DNA of 64,000 bases from Sphingomonas_D zeicaulis (GTDB taxonomy: Bacteria > Pseudomonadota > Alphaproteobacteria > Sphingomonadales > Sphingomonadaceae), in the NCBI RefSeq assembly GCF_050433225.1, contig NZ_JBNPXQ010000001.1, forward strand, positions 744,001 through 808,000. Direction: 5' to 3'. Positions within the stretch are counted from its first letter, which is position 1. Each line of letters begins with the position of its first letter. A model generated the notes under the pieces. That model did not search any database. It saw only the letters and a program-made list of their open reading frames with translations, and was not told the DNA's origin. Shown in pieces: positions 15,947 to 24,648 of the stretch. Both the position numbers and the translations under genes were made by a program.

Positions 15947-17044
15947 TTGAAGGCCTATATTCCCCTGATCGCTCTTGTCCTGCTCGGCGGCTGCGAAGTG
16001 TCGGTGAAGGAGCCCGACGCCGGTGGCGACGCGGCCGCTGCCGCACCGGCCGCCGCAGCGCCGAACCCGGGCGCGGCGCTGCTCTTCGCCGATGCCCCCG
16101 CCGACGCATCGCCGGCACCGGGCGCACAGGCCGATCCGCCGGCATTGCAGTTGCAGGTGGTGCTTGATCGGCTCGGCATCTCGCCGGGCGTGATCGACGG
16201 CAAGGAGGGTGCAAGCCTGAAGCTGGCGCTCCGCGGCTTCCAGGCATCGCGCGGGCTCACCGAGACGGGAACGCTCGACGACCCGACCCGCGCCGCGCTG
16301 GCTGAATGGAAGGATGTGCCGGCCACGCGCATGGTGCGCATTCCCGCCGCCTTCGCCGCCGGCCCGTTCGTGCCCAACCTGCCGCGCGAGACTTCGGCGC
16401 AGGCCGATTTTCCGGCGCTCGGCTATCGCAGCCTTATGGAGGCGCTGGCGGAGCGCTTCCACACGACGCCGGAGACGTTGGTCGCGCTCAACGGTCCGAC
16501 GACGAAGGTGGGGGAGGGGCGGGTGATCCGCGTGCCTAACGTCGCCGACATCGATCCGGCGGCGCTGGGCGAGGATGAGCGCGGCTGGAACCGCACGCTG
16601 GTTACGTTGGCGGTGCCGCCGAAGCAGCCGGAAGCGACGCGCATCGTCGTCGACAAGTCCGAAGGCGTGCTGCGCGCCTATGGTGCGGACGACAAGCTGT
16701 TGATGCAGGCGCCGGCGACGATGGGCAGCGAACATGATCCGCTCCCGATCGGCACGTGGAAGGTGAACGGCGTCAGCCGCAACCCCGATTTCCACTATAA
16801 CCCCAAATTGTTCTGGGATGTCAGCGATCACAAGGAAGACAAATTGATCAAGCCCGGGCCCAACAGCCCGGTAGGCGTGGTATGGATCGATCTGTCGAAG
16901 GAGCATTATGGCATTCACGGCACCAGTGAGCCGCAAACGATCGGCCGGTCAGAGAGCCATGGATGCGTGCGCCTGACCAACTGGGATGTCGCCCGGCTCG
17001 CCCAGATGGTGAAGGGCGGCATTACCGTGGTCTTCCAAGCATGA
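15947..17044 (+). CDS. L,D-transpeptidase (YkuD) lipoprotein with peptidoglycan-binding domain
   Basis: 365 residues. The start is TTG with GAAAGGA upstream. A lipoprotein signal MKAYIPLIALVLLGGC (Cys16) is followed by an Ala/Pro linker. A PG_binding_1 domain (about 65-120, VVLDRLGISPGVIDG and RGFQASRGLTETGTLD) and a LysM-like segment (about 165-205, LAERFHTTPETLVALNG) come next. The YkuD domain (about 230-365) carries the catalytic His and Cys in YGIHGTSEP and SESHGCVRLTN. It crosslinks or attaches peptidoglycan via 3-3 links in the periplasm. Its stop overlaps the next gene's ATG (ATGA), pairing it with an M23 peptidase. Confidence 0.93.
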   Translation: MKAYIPLIALVLLGGCEVSVKEPDAGGDAAAAAPAAAAPNPGAALLFADAPADASPAPGAQADPPALQLQVVLDRLGISPGVIDGKEGASLKLALRGFQASRGLTETGTLDDPTRAALAEWKDVPATRMVRIPAAFAAGPFVPNLPRETSAQADFPALGYRSLMEALAERFHTTPETLVALNGPTTKVGEGRVIRVPNVADIDPAALGEDERGWNRTLVTLAVPPKQPEATRIVVDKSEGVLRAYGADDKLLMQAPATMGSEHDPLPIGTWKVNGVSRNPDFHYNPKLFWDVSDHKEDKLIKPGPNSPVGVVWIDLSKEHYGIHGTSEPQTIGRSESHGCVRLTNWDVARLAQMVKGGITVVFQA

Positions 17045-17691
17045 CGACACCCGTGCCGCCCCCCGCCAAGGCGGTCCGGCGGCGCCGGCTGCTGATGGTG
17101 TGCGGCGCGCTGGCGCTGCTGCTCGTCATCCAGCTCGCCGCACGGATGCGTTTCGTCCCGGCGCCACCCGAGGCGCCGAAGGCGAAGGCGGCGCCGCAGC
17201 CCGACGCCGGGCCGGCTCCCGCGTCGGCAGCCAAGCGGCGGTTGCCGGTGGATCTGGCCGGGCCGATGGCCGTGCCGGTCGCGGGGGTTCGTCGGAGCGC
17301 CTTATATGATAGTTTCACAGAGGCGCGGTCGGGCGGACGCGTGCACGACGCGATCGATATTCTGGCGCCGGCCGGCACACCCGTTGTCGCTGCCACGGCG
17401 GGGCGTATCGAGAAATTGTTCGTCAGCGATCTCGGCGGCAACACGGTCTACATCCGCACGCCCGACAAGCGCTGGATCCACTATTATGCGCATCTGTCAG
17501 GCTATGCGCCGGGGCTCCGCGAGGGGATGGTGATTGCGCGGGGTGCGCCGATCGGCACGGTGGGTTCGACCGGCAATGCCGATCCAGCGGCACCACATCT
17601 GCATTTCGCCATTCATCATGCCCGGCCGGAGGAGCCCTGGTATCAGGGAGATGCGGTCAATCCATATCCGTTACTGAAGCGCGCTCGATAG
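17041..17691 (+). CDS. M23 family metallopeptidase (LytM-type)
   Basis: 216 residues. One N-terminal membrane segment (LLMVCGALALLLVIQLAA) is followed by an Ala/Pro linker and an M23 domain from about residue 85. The zinc ligands are complete: VHDAIDI (His and Asp) and HLHF (His-x-His). It is a periplasmic peptidoglycan endopeptidase. The ATG overlaps the L,D-transpeptidase stop, so a cutter and a crosslinker are made together. Its last 35 bases overlap, tail to tail, the convergent gene on the minus strand. Confidence 0.92.
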   Translation: MTTPVPPPAKAVRRRRLLMVCGALALLLVIQLAARMRFVPAPPEAPKAKAAPQPDAGPAPASAAKRRLPVDLAGPMAVPVAGVRRSALYDSFTEARSGGRVHDAIDILAPAGTPVVAATAGRIEKLFVSDLGGNTVYIRTPDKRWIHYYAHLSGYAPGLREGMVIARGAPIGTVGSTGNADPAAPHLHFAIHHARPEEPWYQGDAVNPYPLLKRAR

Positions 17692-18199
17692 GCGGCCGGT
17701 CACGCGGCGACACCGTTACGCGTATCGCCGGGGCGTCCGCCGCCACTTCGACGCGCTCCGGCGTGGGCTTTTCTTCGGCGAGATGTTCGGGGCGACCACG
17801 CGCCAGTGCATCGTAGGCACCGTCATCATAATAGACATTGCCATACCGGTCATAGCCGTAGCTGCCATCGCCCTCGGAGTAATCGGTCTCGGCAAGATGC
17901 GCGGCGATGCGCGCCTGCTCGCCTTCATACCAGCGCCGGAAAGGCGGTGGATCGCAGCCGATGCATGATCGGATCGGCGGCGCGGGTTCGATCGCGGCGA
18001 CCGGTTGGGCGTCGGGCTGTGGCGAAAAAGGTTCATCGATCGCGGGCGGCTCCGCGATCGCCTTGCTGATGACGTCGCCGGTCGCAAAATTGCCCAGCAT
18101 CGTGCCGAGCGTGGCGCCCACGACGACGATGGCCGTCAGGCGCCCGCAATGAAGAATGAGCCGCGTCGATCGATCCTGCATCGCCTGTCTCCGCCGCAT
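17657..18199 (-). CDS. Membrane-anchored hypothetical protein
   Basis: 180 residues from MRRRQAMQDR (18199), with an alternative start at 18184. One membrane segment (LTAIVVVGATLGTMLGNFA) is followed by an acidic, Tyr/Asp-rich periplasmic part with CIGCDPPPFRRWYEGEQ (two cysteines) and a Gly/Tyr-rich motif YGYDRYGNVYYDDG. No domain was recognised. It ends 35 bases inside the convergent M23 gene. Confidence 0.62.
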   Translation of the reverse strand: MRRRQAMQDRSTRLILHCGRLTAIVVVGATLGTMLGNFATGDVISKAIAEPPAIDEPFSPQPDAQPVAAIEPAPPIRSCIGCDPPPFRRWYEGEQARIAAHLAETDYSEGDGSYGYDRYGNVYYDDGAYDALARGRPEHLAEEKPTPERVEVAADAPAIRVTVSPRDRPPIERASVTDMD

Positions 18200-18303
18200 T
18201 GCTGCTGAAAACCGGGCAACGCCGATGATGTTCCCGATCCTCGGCCCGTGACAAATCGCATTTGCTTGTTGGCAACGATCAACTCCCGGCCTAACGCGTC
18301 GCG

Positions 18304-19797
18304 GTGACGGAAATGGATCAGCAGGAAGCCGCGTCGGAACGGCGTTTCTCACGGCGTGTTTTGCTGCTGATGGTCGCAGGCTTCGCTGCGATGCTGCTCG
18401 CGGGCATCGCTGCAGCCCTGGTGCTCCTGCGCACGCAGGAGCAGACCCAATGGGTAAATCACAGCTTCGATGTCGAGCGGCAGATTGCCCAGATCCGACT
18501 TTCGGTGGAAGAGATGCGCACCGCGCGGCGTGGCGAAGTGCTGCGCATCAGGATGGCGCCCCATGAACGCTATGCTGCCGCCGCGGCGCGGCTTGATCTG
18601 GAGATCGACGCCGCCTCGCGCCTCACTGCGGACAATCCCCGGCAGCAAGGCAATATCGCCGAACTCCGGCGGCTGGCCGATCATATGGACAGTCTCTTCA
18701 AGCGTTCGCTCCGTCCTGGCCAGCGTGGTGCCGAGGCGGACGAAGCCGCCCGTCAGGCGGCCGCGCGTGCGGTCGTCAAACGGGCGGATGCGATGCTCGA
18801 CGCGGAGCGGGCGCTGTTCGCCGAGCGTGACGGCGATCGCCGCGAGAGCACCGAGATACTCTATGGCGTGCTGGCGCTGGCCGCGATCCTCATCATCGTC
18901 ACCGGCATCGGTTCGCTGACGATCGTGCGGCGTTACACGCGCACGCTCGTTTCGTCCCGCAACGCGCTCGCCGAACTCAACGATAGTCTCGAGGACGCGG
19001 TCGCCGAACGCACGGTCGATCTCCAGCGCGCTAATGACGAGATTCAGCGCTTCGCCTATATCGTCTCGCATGACCTGCGCTCGCCGCTGGTCAATGTGAT
19101 GGGCTTCACCGCCGAACTCGACGCCTCCATCAAGCCGATGCGCGCGCTGCTCGACCAGGTGGACGCAGAGGCGCCTGCGATCGCCAGCGCCGAGGCCCGG
19201 CAGGCGGTGGATGAGGATCTGCCCGAGGCGATCGGCTTCATTCGCACCTCGACGCAGAAGATGGACCGGCTGATCAACGCCATCCTGCGCCTGTCGCGCG
19301 AGGGGCGGCGGACGATCTCACCCGAGCGACTGGACATGAACGCGCTGGTTCACGGCATCGTCGACGGCCTGCGCCACCGCATCGATGAACTCGGCGTGAC
19401 GGTGGACATCGCGACCGACCTGCCGGATGTCGTCAGCGATCGCCTCGCCATCGAACAGATCTTGTCGAACCTCGTCGAGAATGCGGTCAAATATCTGAAG
19501 CCCGGCCGCCCCGGCTTGATCCGCATCACTGGCCAAGTGAAGCATGGCCGGGCTATGATCGATGTCGTGGACAATGGCCGTGGCATCGAGAAGCGCGACC
19601 ATGACCGTATTTTCGATCTGTTCCGCCGTTCCGGGGTGCAGGATCAGCAGGGCGAGGGCATCGGCCTCGCGCATGTGCGCGCTTTGGCCTATCGGCTAGG
19701 CGGCACCATCGGAGTGGAGTCTGAGTTCGGCGAGGGCTCAACCTTCACGCTCAATATTCCAGTACATTTTATGGGTGACAGGGGGCCTAGGCCATGA
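18304..19797 (+). CDS. Sensor histidine kinase with CHASE3-type input domain
   Basis: 497 residues. TM1 (about 19-42, LLLMVAGFAAMLLAGIAAAL) is followed by a CHASE3-like four-helix periplasmic region (about 45-180) and TM2 (about 184-207). Then come a coiled linker, a HisKA domain with phospho-acceptor His256 (YIVSHDLRSPLVNVMGF) and a HATPase with N box NLVENAVKY, DNGRGIEK and GEGIGLAHV. It is a membrane sensor of an unknown signal. The start is GTG at 18304; ATG at 18313 is possible. The stop overlaps the next gene's ATG by four bases. Confidence 0.92.
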   Translation: MTEMDQQEAASERRFSRRVLLLMVAGFAAMLLAGIAAALVLLRTQEQTQWVNHSFDVERQIAQIRLSVEEMRTARRGEVLRIRMAPHERYAAAAARLDLEIDAASRLTADNPRQQGNIAELRRLADHMDSLFKRSLRPGQRGAEADEAARQAAARAVVKRADAMLDAERALFAERDGDRRESTEILYGVLALAAILIIVTGIGSLTIVRRYTRTLVSSRNALAELNDSLEDAVAERTVDLQRANDEIQRFAYIVSHDLRSPLVNVMGFTAELDASIKPMRALLDQVDAEAPAIASAEARQAVDEDLPEAIGFIRTSTQKMDRLINAILRLSREGRRTISPERLDMNALVHGIVDGLRHRIDELGVTVDIATDLPDVVSDRLAIEQILSNLVENAVKYLKPGRPGLIRITGQVKHGRAMIDVVDNGRGIEKRDHDRIFDLFRRSGVQDQQGEGIGLAHVRALAYRLGGTIGVESEFGEGSTFTLNIPVHFMGDRGPRP

Positions 19798-20237
19798 CTC
19801 GTGAGCAAGCCGTCAACATCGTCATGATCGAGGACGATGAAGGGCATGCGCGCCTGATCGAGAAGAATATCCGCCGCGCAGGTATCTCGAATCCGATCAA
19901 GCATTTCCTCGATGGCACCTCGGCGCTGCAGTTCCTCTACGAGGATCCGAGTGGCCCGGTCCACAACGGCCCGGCGCTGATCCTGCTAGACCTCAACCTG
20001 CCGGACATGAGCGGCATCGATATCCTGGCGAAGGTCAAGGGAGAGGGGCCGCTGAAGCGCGCGCCGGTGGTGGTATTGACCACGACCGACGACAAGCTGG
20101 AGATTCAGCGCTGCTATGATCTCGGCTGCAACGTCTACATCACCAAACCGGTGAATTATGAGAGCTTTGCCGACGCGATCCGCCAGCTCGGCTTGTTCCT
20201 GTCGGTGATTCAGGTGCCGGAAATCGCCGAGGATTGA
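19794..20237 (+). CDS. Single-domain response regulator (Rcp1-like)
   Basis: 147 residues, receiver only. Acidic pocket IEDDEGH, phospho-acceptor Asp66 (LILLDLNLPDMSG), switch Thr in VVLTTTDD and Lys118 (VYITKPVNY). The extended C-terminal helix (SFADAIRQLGLFLSVIQ) is the Rcp1-type ending seen in regulators paired with phytochrome-like kinases. It has no output domain, so it acts as a phosphate shuttle or by protein contact. It is coupled to the kinase before it (ATGA) and to the hybrid after it (TGATG). Confidence 0.93.
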   Translation: MTREQAVNIVMIEDDEGHARLIEKNIRRAGISNPIKHFLDGTSALQFLYEDPSGPVHNGPALILLDLNLPDMSGIDILAKVKGEGPLKRAPVVVLTTTDDKLEIQRCYDLGCNVYITKPVNYESFADAIRQLGLFLSVIQVPEIAED

Positions 20238-21274
20238 TGAACGCGTCGCTCCCGAAGATCCTCTATATCGACGATGATGAAGGGCTTCGCCGGCTGACCC
20301 GGCGGGCGCTGGAGCGTGCCGGCTATCAGGTGGCGCTTGCCGCGGATGGCGTCGAAGGTGTGGCGATGGCGGCGGCCGAGAGCTTCGATCTCGTTGCGGT
20401 CGATCATTATATGCCGGGACAGGACGGGCTGGAGACGCTCGCGGCGCTACGCGAACTCGCCGTGCCGCCGCCGGTGATCTTCGTCACCGGATCGGACGAG
20501 AGCCGGCTTGCAGTCGCTGCGCTCAAGGCCGGCGCGATCGACTATGTCGTGAAGTCGGTAAACGACGATTTCTTCGACCTGCTCGCCCGCGCGATCGAAC
20601 AGGCGCTGACCACCGAAGGGTTGCGCCGCGCGCACGAGGCGGCACAGGCCAGCCTGCGGGAGAGCAATGAGCGGCTGCAGGCGCTGCTCGCCGAGGTCAA
20701 CCACCGCGTCGCCAACAGCCTGCAGATCGTTTCGGCGTTTGTCGCCATGCAGTCACGCGTGCTGACCGACGAGGCCGCGCGCGCGGCGCTGACCGACACA
20801 CAGCGGCGCATCCAGGCGATCGCGCAGGTTCATCGCCGGCTGTACACCGCCGATTCGGTGCAGAGCGTCGACATGGCTGAATATCTTGCCTCGTTACTCG
20901 CCGAGTTGAGCGAGACTTGGTCGACCCCCGATGCGCCGCGCGACATCAGGCTGGATGCGCAGCCGGTGCGGCTGGCTACCGACAAGGCGGTCGCAGTGGG
21001 CATCATCGTCAACGAACTGGTCAGCAACGCTTGCAAATATGCCTATGCGCCGGACGTTGCCGGGCAGGTGCGGGTGCTGCTGGGCGTCGATGGCGCCGAT
21101 CGCTTCACCGTGGCGGTCGAGGATGATGGCTGCGGCGTCGCCGAGGGGGCGGGCGCCAAGGGCACCGGGCTCGGCTCCAAGCTGATCGGTGCGATGGCGC
21201 AGACGCTCGGCGCCGAACTGCGCTACAATCATGGCGGCCCGGGTTTCCGCGTGGTGCTCGCTGCCGCGGCGTAA
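20237..21274 (+). CDS. Receiver-HisKA_2 histidine kinase hybrid
   Basis: 345 residues. The N-terminal receiver has Asp56 (VAVDHYMPGQDG) and Lys106 (DYVVKSVN). After a helical linker comes a HisKA_2 dimerisation domain with His156 (LAEVNHRVANSLQIV) and a HATPase with VNELVSNACKYAYAP, EDDGCG and GTGLGSKLI. It has no membrane segment. This soluble receiver-first layout resembles PakF-type kinases that tune the sphingomonad general stress response. Here it completes a kinase / regulator / receiver-kinase relay; identity to PakF is not claimed. Confidence 0.92.
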   Translation: MNASLPKILYIDDDEGLRRLTRRALERAGYQVALAADGVEGVAMAAAESFDLVAVDHYMPGQDGLETLAALRELAVPPPVIFVTGSDESRLAVAALKAGAIDYVVKSVNDDFFDLLARAIEQALTTEGLRRAHEAAQASLRESNERLQALLAEVNHRVANSLQIVSAFVAMQSRVLTDEAARAALTDTQRRIQAIAQVHRRLYTADSVQSVDMAEYLASLLAELSETWSTPDAPRDIRLDAQPVRLATDKAVAVGIIVNELVSNACKYAYAPDVAGQVRVLLGVDGADRFTVAVEDDGCGVAEGAGAKGTGLGSKLIGAMAQTLGAELRYNHGGPGFRVVLAAAA

Positions 21275-21333
21275 TGCGATTGCGTTGCAACGGCACCGGC
21301 GCCTAAGACGCTGACGGACTGGCGATCGGACGA

Positions 21334-21543
21334 ATGATGGGCGAAGTCGTGAACCTCAGACTGGCGCGCAAGGCGAAGGCCCGCGCGACCGCCGAGACGG
21401 CGGCTGCGGCGAACCGCGCGAAGTTCGGCCGCACGCCCGCCGAACGGCGTGCCGACAGCAATGAACAGGCGCGGCGCGAGGCGCTGCTCGAGGGTGCCCG
21501 CCGCGAAGGCCCCGAGGAGGATGCCGATCACACCCGGGGGTGA
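21334..21543 (+). CDS. DUF4169 family small protein
   Basis: 69 residues: VVNLRLARKAKARA, RAKFGRTPAERRADS and RREALLEGARRE are the conserved basic blocks of DUF4169. It is a helical, Arg/Ala-rich soluble protein of unknown role. The 3' end overlaps the next gene by 23 bases in another frame. Confidence 0.8.
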   Translation: MMGEVVNLRLARKAKARATAETAAAANRAKFGRTPAERRADSNEQARREALLEGARREGPEEDADHTRG

Positions 21544-21949
21544 CGATCGCGTTCCGCCACCACGCCGGCTCGGCGAGTCGGTGCGACGGCGGTTGTGGGC
21601 CGCGCTTGGGCTGTTCTTCGTCGCCGTCGGCATCGTCGGCGTCATCCTGCCGGTGATGCCGGGCACGATCTTCCTGATCCTCGCTGCAGCCTGCTTCGCC
21701 CGCTCATCGCCCAAGCTTGAGGCGTGGCTGCTCGATCATCCGCGCTATGGCCCGTCCGTGCGGAGCTGGCGTGAGGAAGGCGCAATCCCCTGGCGTGGCA
21801 AGCTTGCCGCGGTGATCGGCATGATCATCGGTTATGCGACCTTCGTCTGGCGCGCCCATCCGTCCTTGCCGCTGGGCGCCGCCGTGCTCGCGATCTTTGC
21901 GGGATGCATGGCCTATGTCGTTTCGCGCCCTGCACCGCGTGCGCGCTGA
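21521..21949 (+). CDS. YbaN family (DUF454) inner-membrane protein
   Basis: 142 residues. The DUF454 core is clear: ALGLFFVAVGIVGVILPVMP, the GTIFLILAAACFARSSPKLE loop, ARSSPKLEAWLLDHPRYGP and the C-terminal helix pair. The start at 21521 is set by GAGGAGG immediately upstream, though the spacing is unusually tight. It overlaps DUF4169 by 23 bases. The function is unknown. Confidence 0.85.
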   Translation: MPITPGGDDRVPPPRRLGESVRRRLWAALGLFFVAVGIVGVILPVMPGTIFLILAAACFARSSPKLEAWLLDHPRYGPSVRSWREEGAIPWRGKLAAVIGMIIGYATFVWRAHPSLPLGAAVLAIFAGCMAYVVSRPAPRAR

Positions 21950-22004
21950 TCCATGATCAACATGGGATATTGCGGGGATCGGTGAGATCGCCGAGTTGAA
22001 GCCG

Positions 22005-22544
22005 ATGGAGACTGAAACAACGCAAGAACAGACGGATACCGCCGAAACCCTGTCATCCGCGTTGCCGCCCGACGTCGAACGCATGGCCGCCGCTGTGCTG
22101 GAAGCGGCATGCGAACGATCGCTCCGCCTTGCCACCGCCGAAAGCTGCACCGGCGGGTTGATCGCCTCGCTGCTGACGGACGTGGAAGGCGCGTCCCACG
22201 CGTTCGAGCGCGGCTTCGTGGTCTATAGCGAGGAAGCGAAGTGCGAGTTGCTCGGCGTAGCGCCTGGCGAAATCGACCGCTGCGGCGCGGTGAGCCGCGA
22301 GGTTGCGATTGCCATGGCCCGCGGTGCGCTGGCGGCCTCGCATGCGGACATCGCGCTGGCCGTCACCGGCTTTGCCGGCCCGGCCAAGCCGGGGGACGAA
22401 GCCGGGCTTGTCCATTTCGCCTGCGCGCGCGAAGGCGCACCGGTTGTTCACCGCGAGGCGCATTTCGGTGATATCGGGCGGGGACCGGTGCGCATCGAAT
22501 GCCTGCGCACCGCACTTGGAATGATGCGTGAGGCGATTGGATGA
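22005..22544 (+). CDS. pncC: Nicotinamide-nucleotide amidase (CinA C-terminal family)
   Basis: 179 residues, the stand-alone PncC domain without the CinA N-terminal part. Diagnostic segments are LATAESCTGGLIASLLTDV, FERGFVVYSEEAK, GAVSREVAIAMARGAL and ALAVTGFAGP. PncC deamidates NMN to nicotinate mononucleotide. An upstream TTG (21996) would add three residues. Its stop overlaps the nadE start (ATGA), linking it to NAD synthesis. Confidence 0.88.
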   Translation: METETTQEQTDTAETLSSALPPDVERMAAAVLEAACERSLRLATAESCTGGLIASLLTDVEGASHAFERGFVVYSEEAKCELLGVAPGEIDRCGAVSREVAIAMARGALAASHADIALAVTGFAGPAKPGDEAGLVHFACAREGAPVVHREAHFGDIGRGPVRIECLRTALGMMREAIG

Positions 22545-24598
22545 AGCCAGTGCAGTTCAGTTCGATCCATGCGCACGGTTTCGTCCGTGTCGCCGCCGCG
22601 ACGCCGGTCGCCAGCGTGGGAGACGTCGCCGCCAACGTCGAGGCGACGATCGCGCTCGCCCGTCTGGCCAGCGCGAAGGCGGCGGATCTGCTGATCTTCC
22701 CCGAACTCAACATCTCATCCTACGCGATCGACGATCTCCATCTGCAGGATGTGGTGCAGCAGGCGGTGCGTGCCGGCATCGCGCGCATCGTCGCGGCGAG
22801 CATCGACATCGCACCGGTGATGCTGGTCGGCGCGCCGCTCCAGCGGGCAGGGCGGCTCTACAATTGCGCGGTGGTGATCGCGCGCGGCCGCATTCTGGGT
22901 GTTGTGCCCAAATCCTACCTGCCCAATTATCGCGAATATTATGAGAAGCGCTGGTTCGCGGCAGGCGCGGGGCTCACCGGGCTCGATATCGAAGTGGCGG
23001 GGCAGACCGCGCCCTTCGGCCCGGACCTGATCTTCGCCGCTACCGATCTTGCTGACTTCAGCTTCCACGTCGAGATCTGCGAGGATTATTGGGCGCCGAC
23101 GCCGCCCTCCACCGCGGGCGCGCTCGCCGGGGCGCTGATCCTGTGCAACCTTTCCGCGTCCAACATCATCATCGGCAAGGCGCGCGACCGTGCGCTGCTC
23201 TCCGCCGCACAGTCGATGCGGACGATCTCCGCCTATGCCTATTCGGCGGCGGGGCCAGGGGAAAGCACGACCGACCTGGCGTGGGACGGGCAGGCGATGA
23301 TTCACGAGCTGGGTGATCTGCTCGCCGAATCGACGCGCTTCGGCAACGATGCCGAGATCATCTATGCCGATGTCGACGTGCAGAGGCTGCGGCTCGAACG
23401 GATGCGCACCGGTACCTTCAATGACGCCGCAGTTGCCGCTGGCCATCCTGAGCGGGGCTTCCGCCGCGTGACGTTCGATCATCGCGTCGTACTCAAGGAT
23501 GTTGGGTTGGAGCGGAAGGTGCGGCGCTTTCCGTTCGTACCGGACGATCCCCAGCGGCTCGACGACGATTGCTACGAGGCTTTCAACATCCAGGTGGAGG
23601 CGCTCGTCCGCCGCTTCCGCGCCACCTCCGGCAAGACGATGGTAATAGGCGTTTCGGGCGGGCTCGATTCAACGCATGCGCTGATCGTCGCCGCCAAGGC
23701 GTGCGACGTCATGGGGTTGCCCCGCTCGACCATACTCGGCTTCACGATGCCCGGTTTCGCGACCAGTGACGGCACCAAGGGCAACGCTTGGGCGCTGATG
23801 AACGCGCTGGGGGTGACCGGAGAGGAAATCGATATCCGTCCGGCCGCGCGGCAGTTGCTGACGGACATGGGGCATCCCTTTTCTGCGGGCGAGCCGGTCT
23901 ACGACATTACGTTCGAGAATGTGCAGGCGGGGCTGCGCACCGACTATCTGTTCCGCCTTGCCAACCAGCGCAGCGGCTTCGTCGTCGGCACCGGCGATTT
24001 GTCGGAATTGGCACTTGGATGGTGCACCTACGGCGTTGGCGACCAGATGAGCCATTATGCCGCCAATTGCGGCGTGCCCAAGACGCTGATCCAATATCTG
24101 ATCCGCTGGTGTGTGCAGAGCAATCAGTTCGATGCCGAGACCGATCGGATTCTGACCGCGATCCTCAACACCGAGATCTCACCCGAACTGGTGCCGGCGG
24201 ATGCGAGCGGCGCGTTGCAGAGCACGGAGAGCAAGATCGGACCCTATGCACTCAACGATTTCTTCCTCCATTACATCGCGCGCTTCGGGCTGCCGCCGTC
24301 GAAGGTGGCATTTCTCGCCTGGCATGCCTGGCGGGATGCGGAGCGGGGAAGCTGGCCGATCGATTTCCCCGAAAGCGGTCGGAACGCCTATGATCTGCCG
24401 ACCATCCGGCACTGGCTGAACAACTTCCTGTTCCGCTTCTTCCAGATCAGCCAGTACAAGCGCTCCGCCATCCCGAACGGTCCGAAGGTTTCCGGCGCCG
24501 CGGCGCTGTCGCCGCGTGGTGACTGGCGCGCGCCATCGGACGGCACCGCGGCAGCATGGCTGGCGGAACTGGAGCGCGCGCTGCGTTCGAGGGAGTGA
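22541..24598 (+). CDS. nadE: Glutamine-dependent NAD(+) synthetase
   Basis: 685 residues. The N-terminal nitrilase-fold glutaminase has Glu (LIFPELNISSYA), Lys (VPKSYLPNYREYY) and Cys (HVEICEDYW). The C-terminal ATP-pyrophosphatase synthetase domain has the P-loop GVSGGLDSTHALI and GTGDLSELALGW. It converts nicotinate adenine dinucleotide to NAD with ammonia channelled from glutamine. It is coupled to pncC, forming an NMN recycling pair. The length is normal for the long form. Confidence 0.97.
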   Translation: MKPVQFSSIHAHGFVRVAAATPVASVGDVAANVEATIALARLASAKAADLLIFPELNISSYAIDDLHLQDVVQQAVRAGIARIVAASIDIAPVMLVGAPLQRAGRLYNCAVVIARGRILGVVPKSYLPNYREYYEKRWFAAGAGLTGLDIEVAGQTAPFGPDLIFAATDLADFSFHVEICEDYWAPTPPSTAGALAGALILCNLSASNIIIGKARDRALLSAAQSMRTISAYAYSAAGPGESTTDLAWDGQAMIHELGDLLAESTRFGNDAEIIYADVDVQRLRLERMRTGTFNDAAVAAGHPERGFRRVTFDHRVVLKDVGLERKVRRFPFVPDDPQRLDDDCYEAFNIQVEALVRRFRATSGKTMVIGVSGGLDSTHALIVAAKACDVMGLPRSTILGFTMPGFATSDGTKGNAWALMNALGVTGEEIDIRPAARQLLTDMGHPFSAGEPVYDITFENVQAGLRTDYLFRLANQRSGFVVGTGDLSELALGWCTYGVGDQMSHYAANCGVPKTLIQYLIRWCVQSNQFDAETDRILTAILNTEISPELVPADASGALQSTESKIGPYALNDFFLHYIARFGLPPSKVAFLAWHAWRDAERGSWPIDFPESGRNAYDLPTIRHWLNNFLFRFFQISQYKRSAIPNGPKVSGAAALSPRGDWRAPSDGTAAAWLAELERALRSRE

Positions 24599-24648
24599 TC
24601 GCATGGATTCCGATGGCTTTCGCACGTGCGAAGCCTAAAGACCCGGCC

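Noticed and set aside
13817..16936. A 1039-codon open minus-strand frame spanning the ALDH, PerM and L,D-transpeptidase genes
   Set aside because: It is antisense to three clear genes and shows a His/Arg/Gln-rich composition typical of antisense GC-rich frames.
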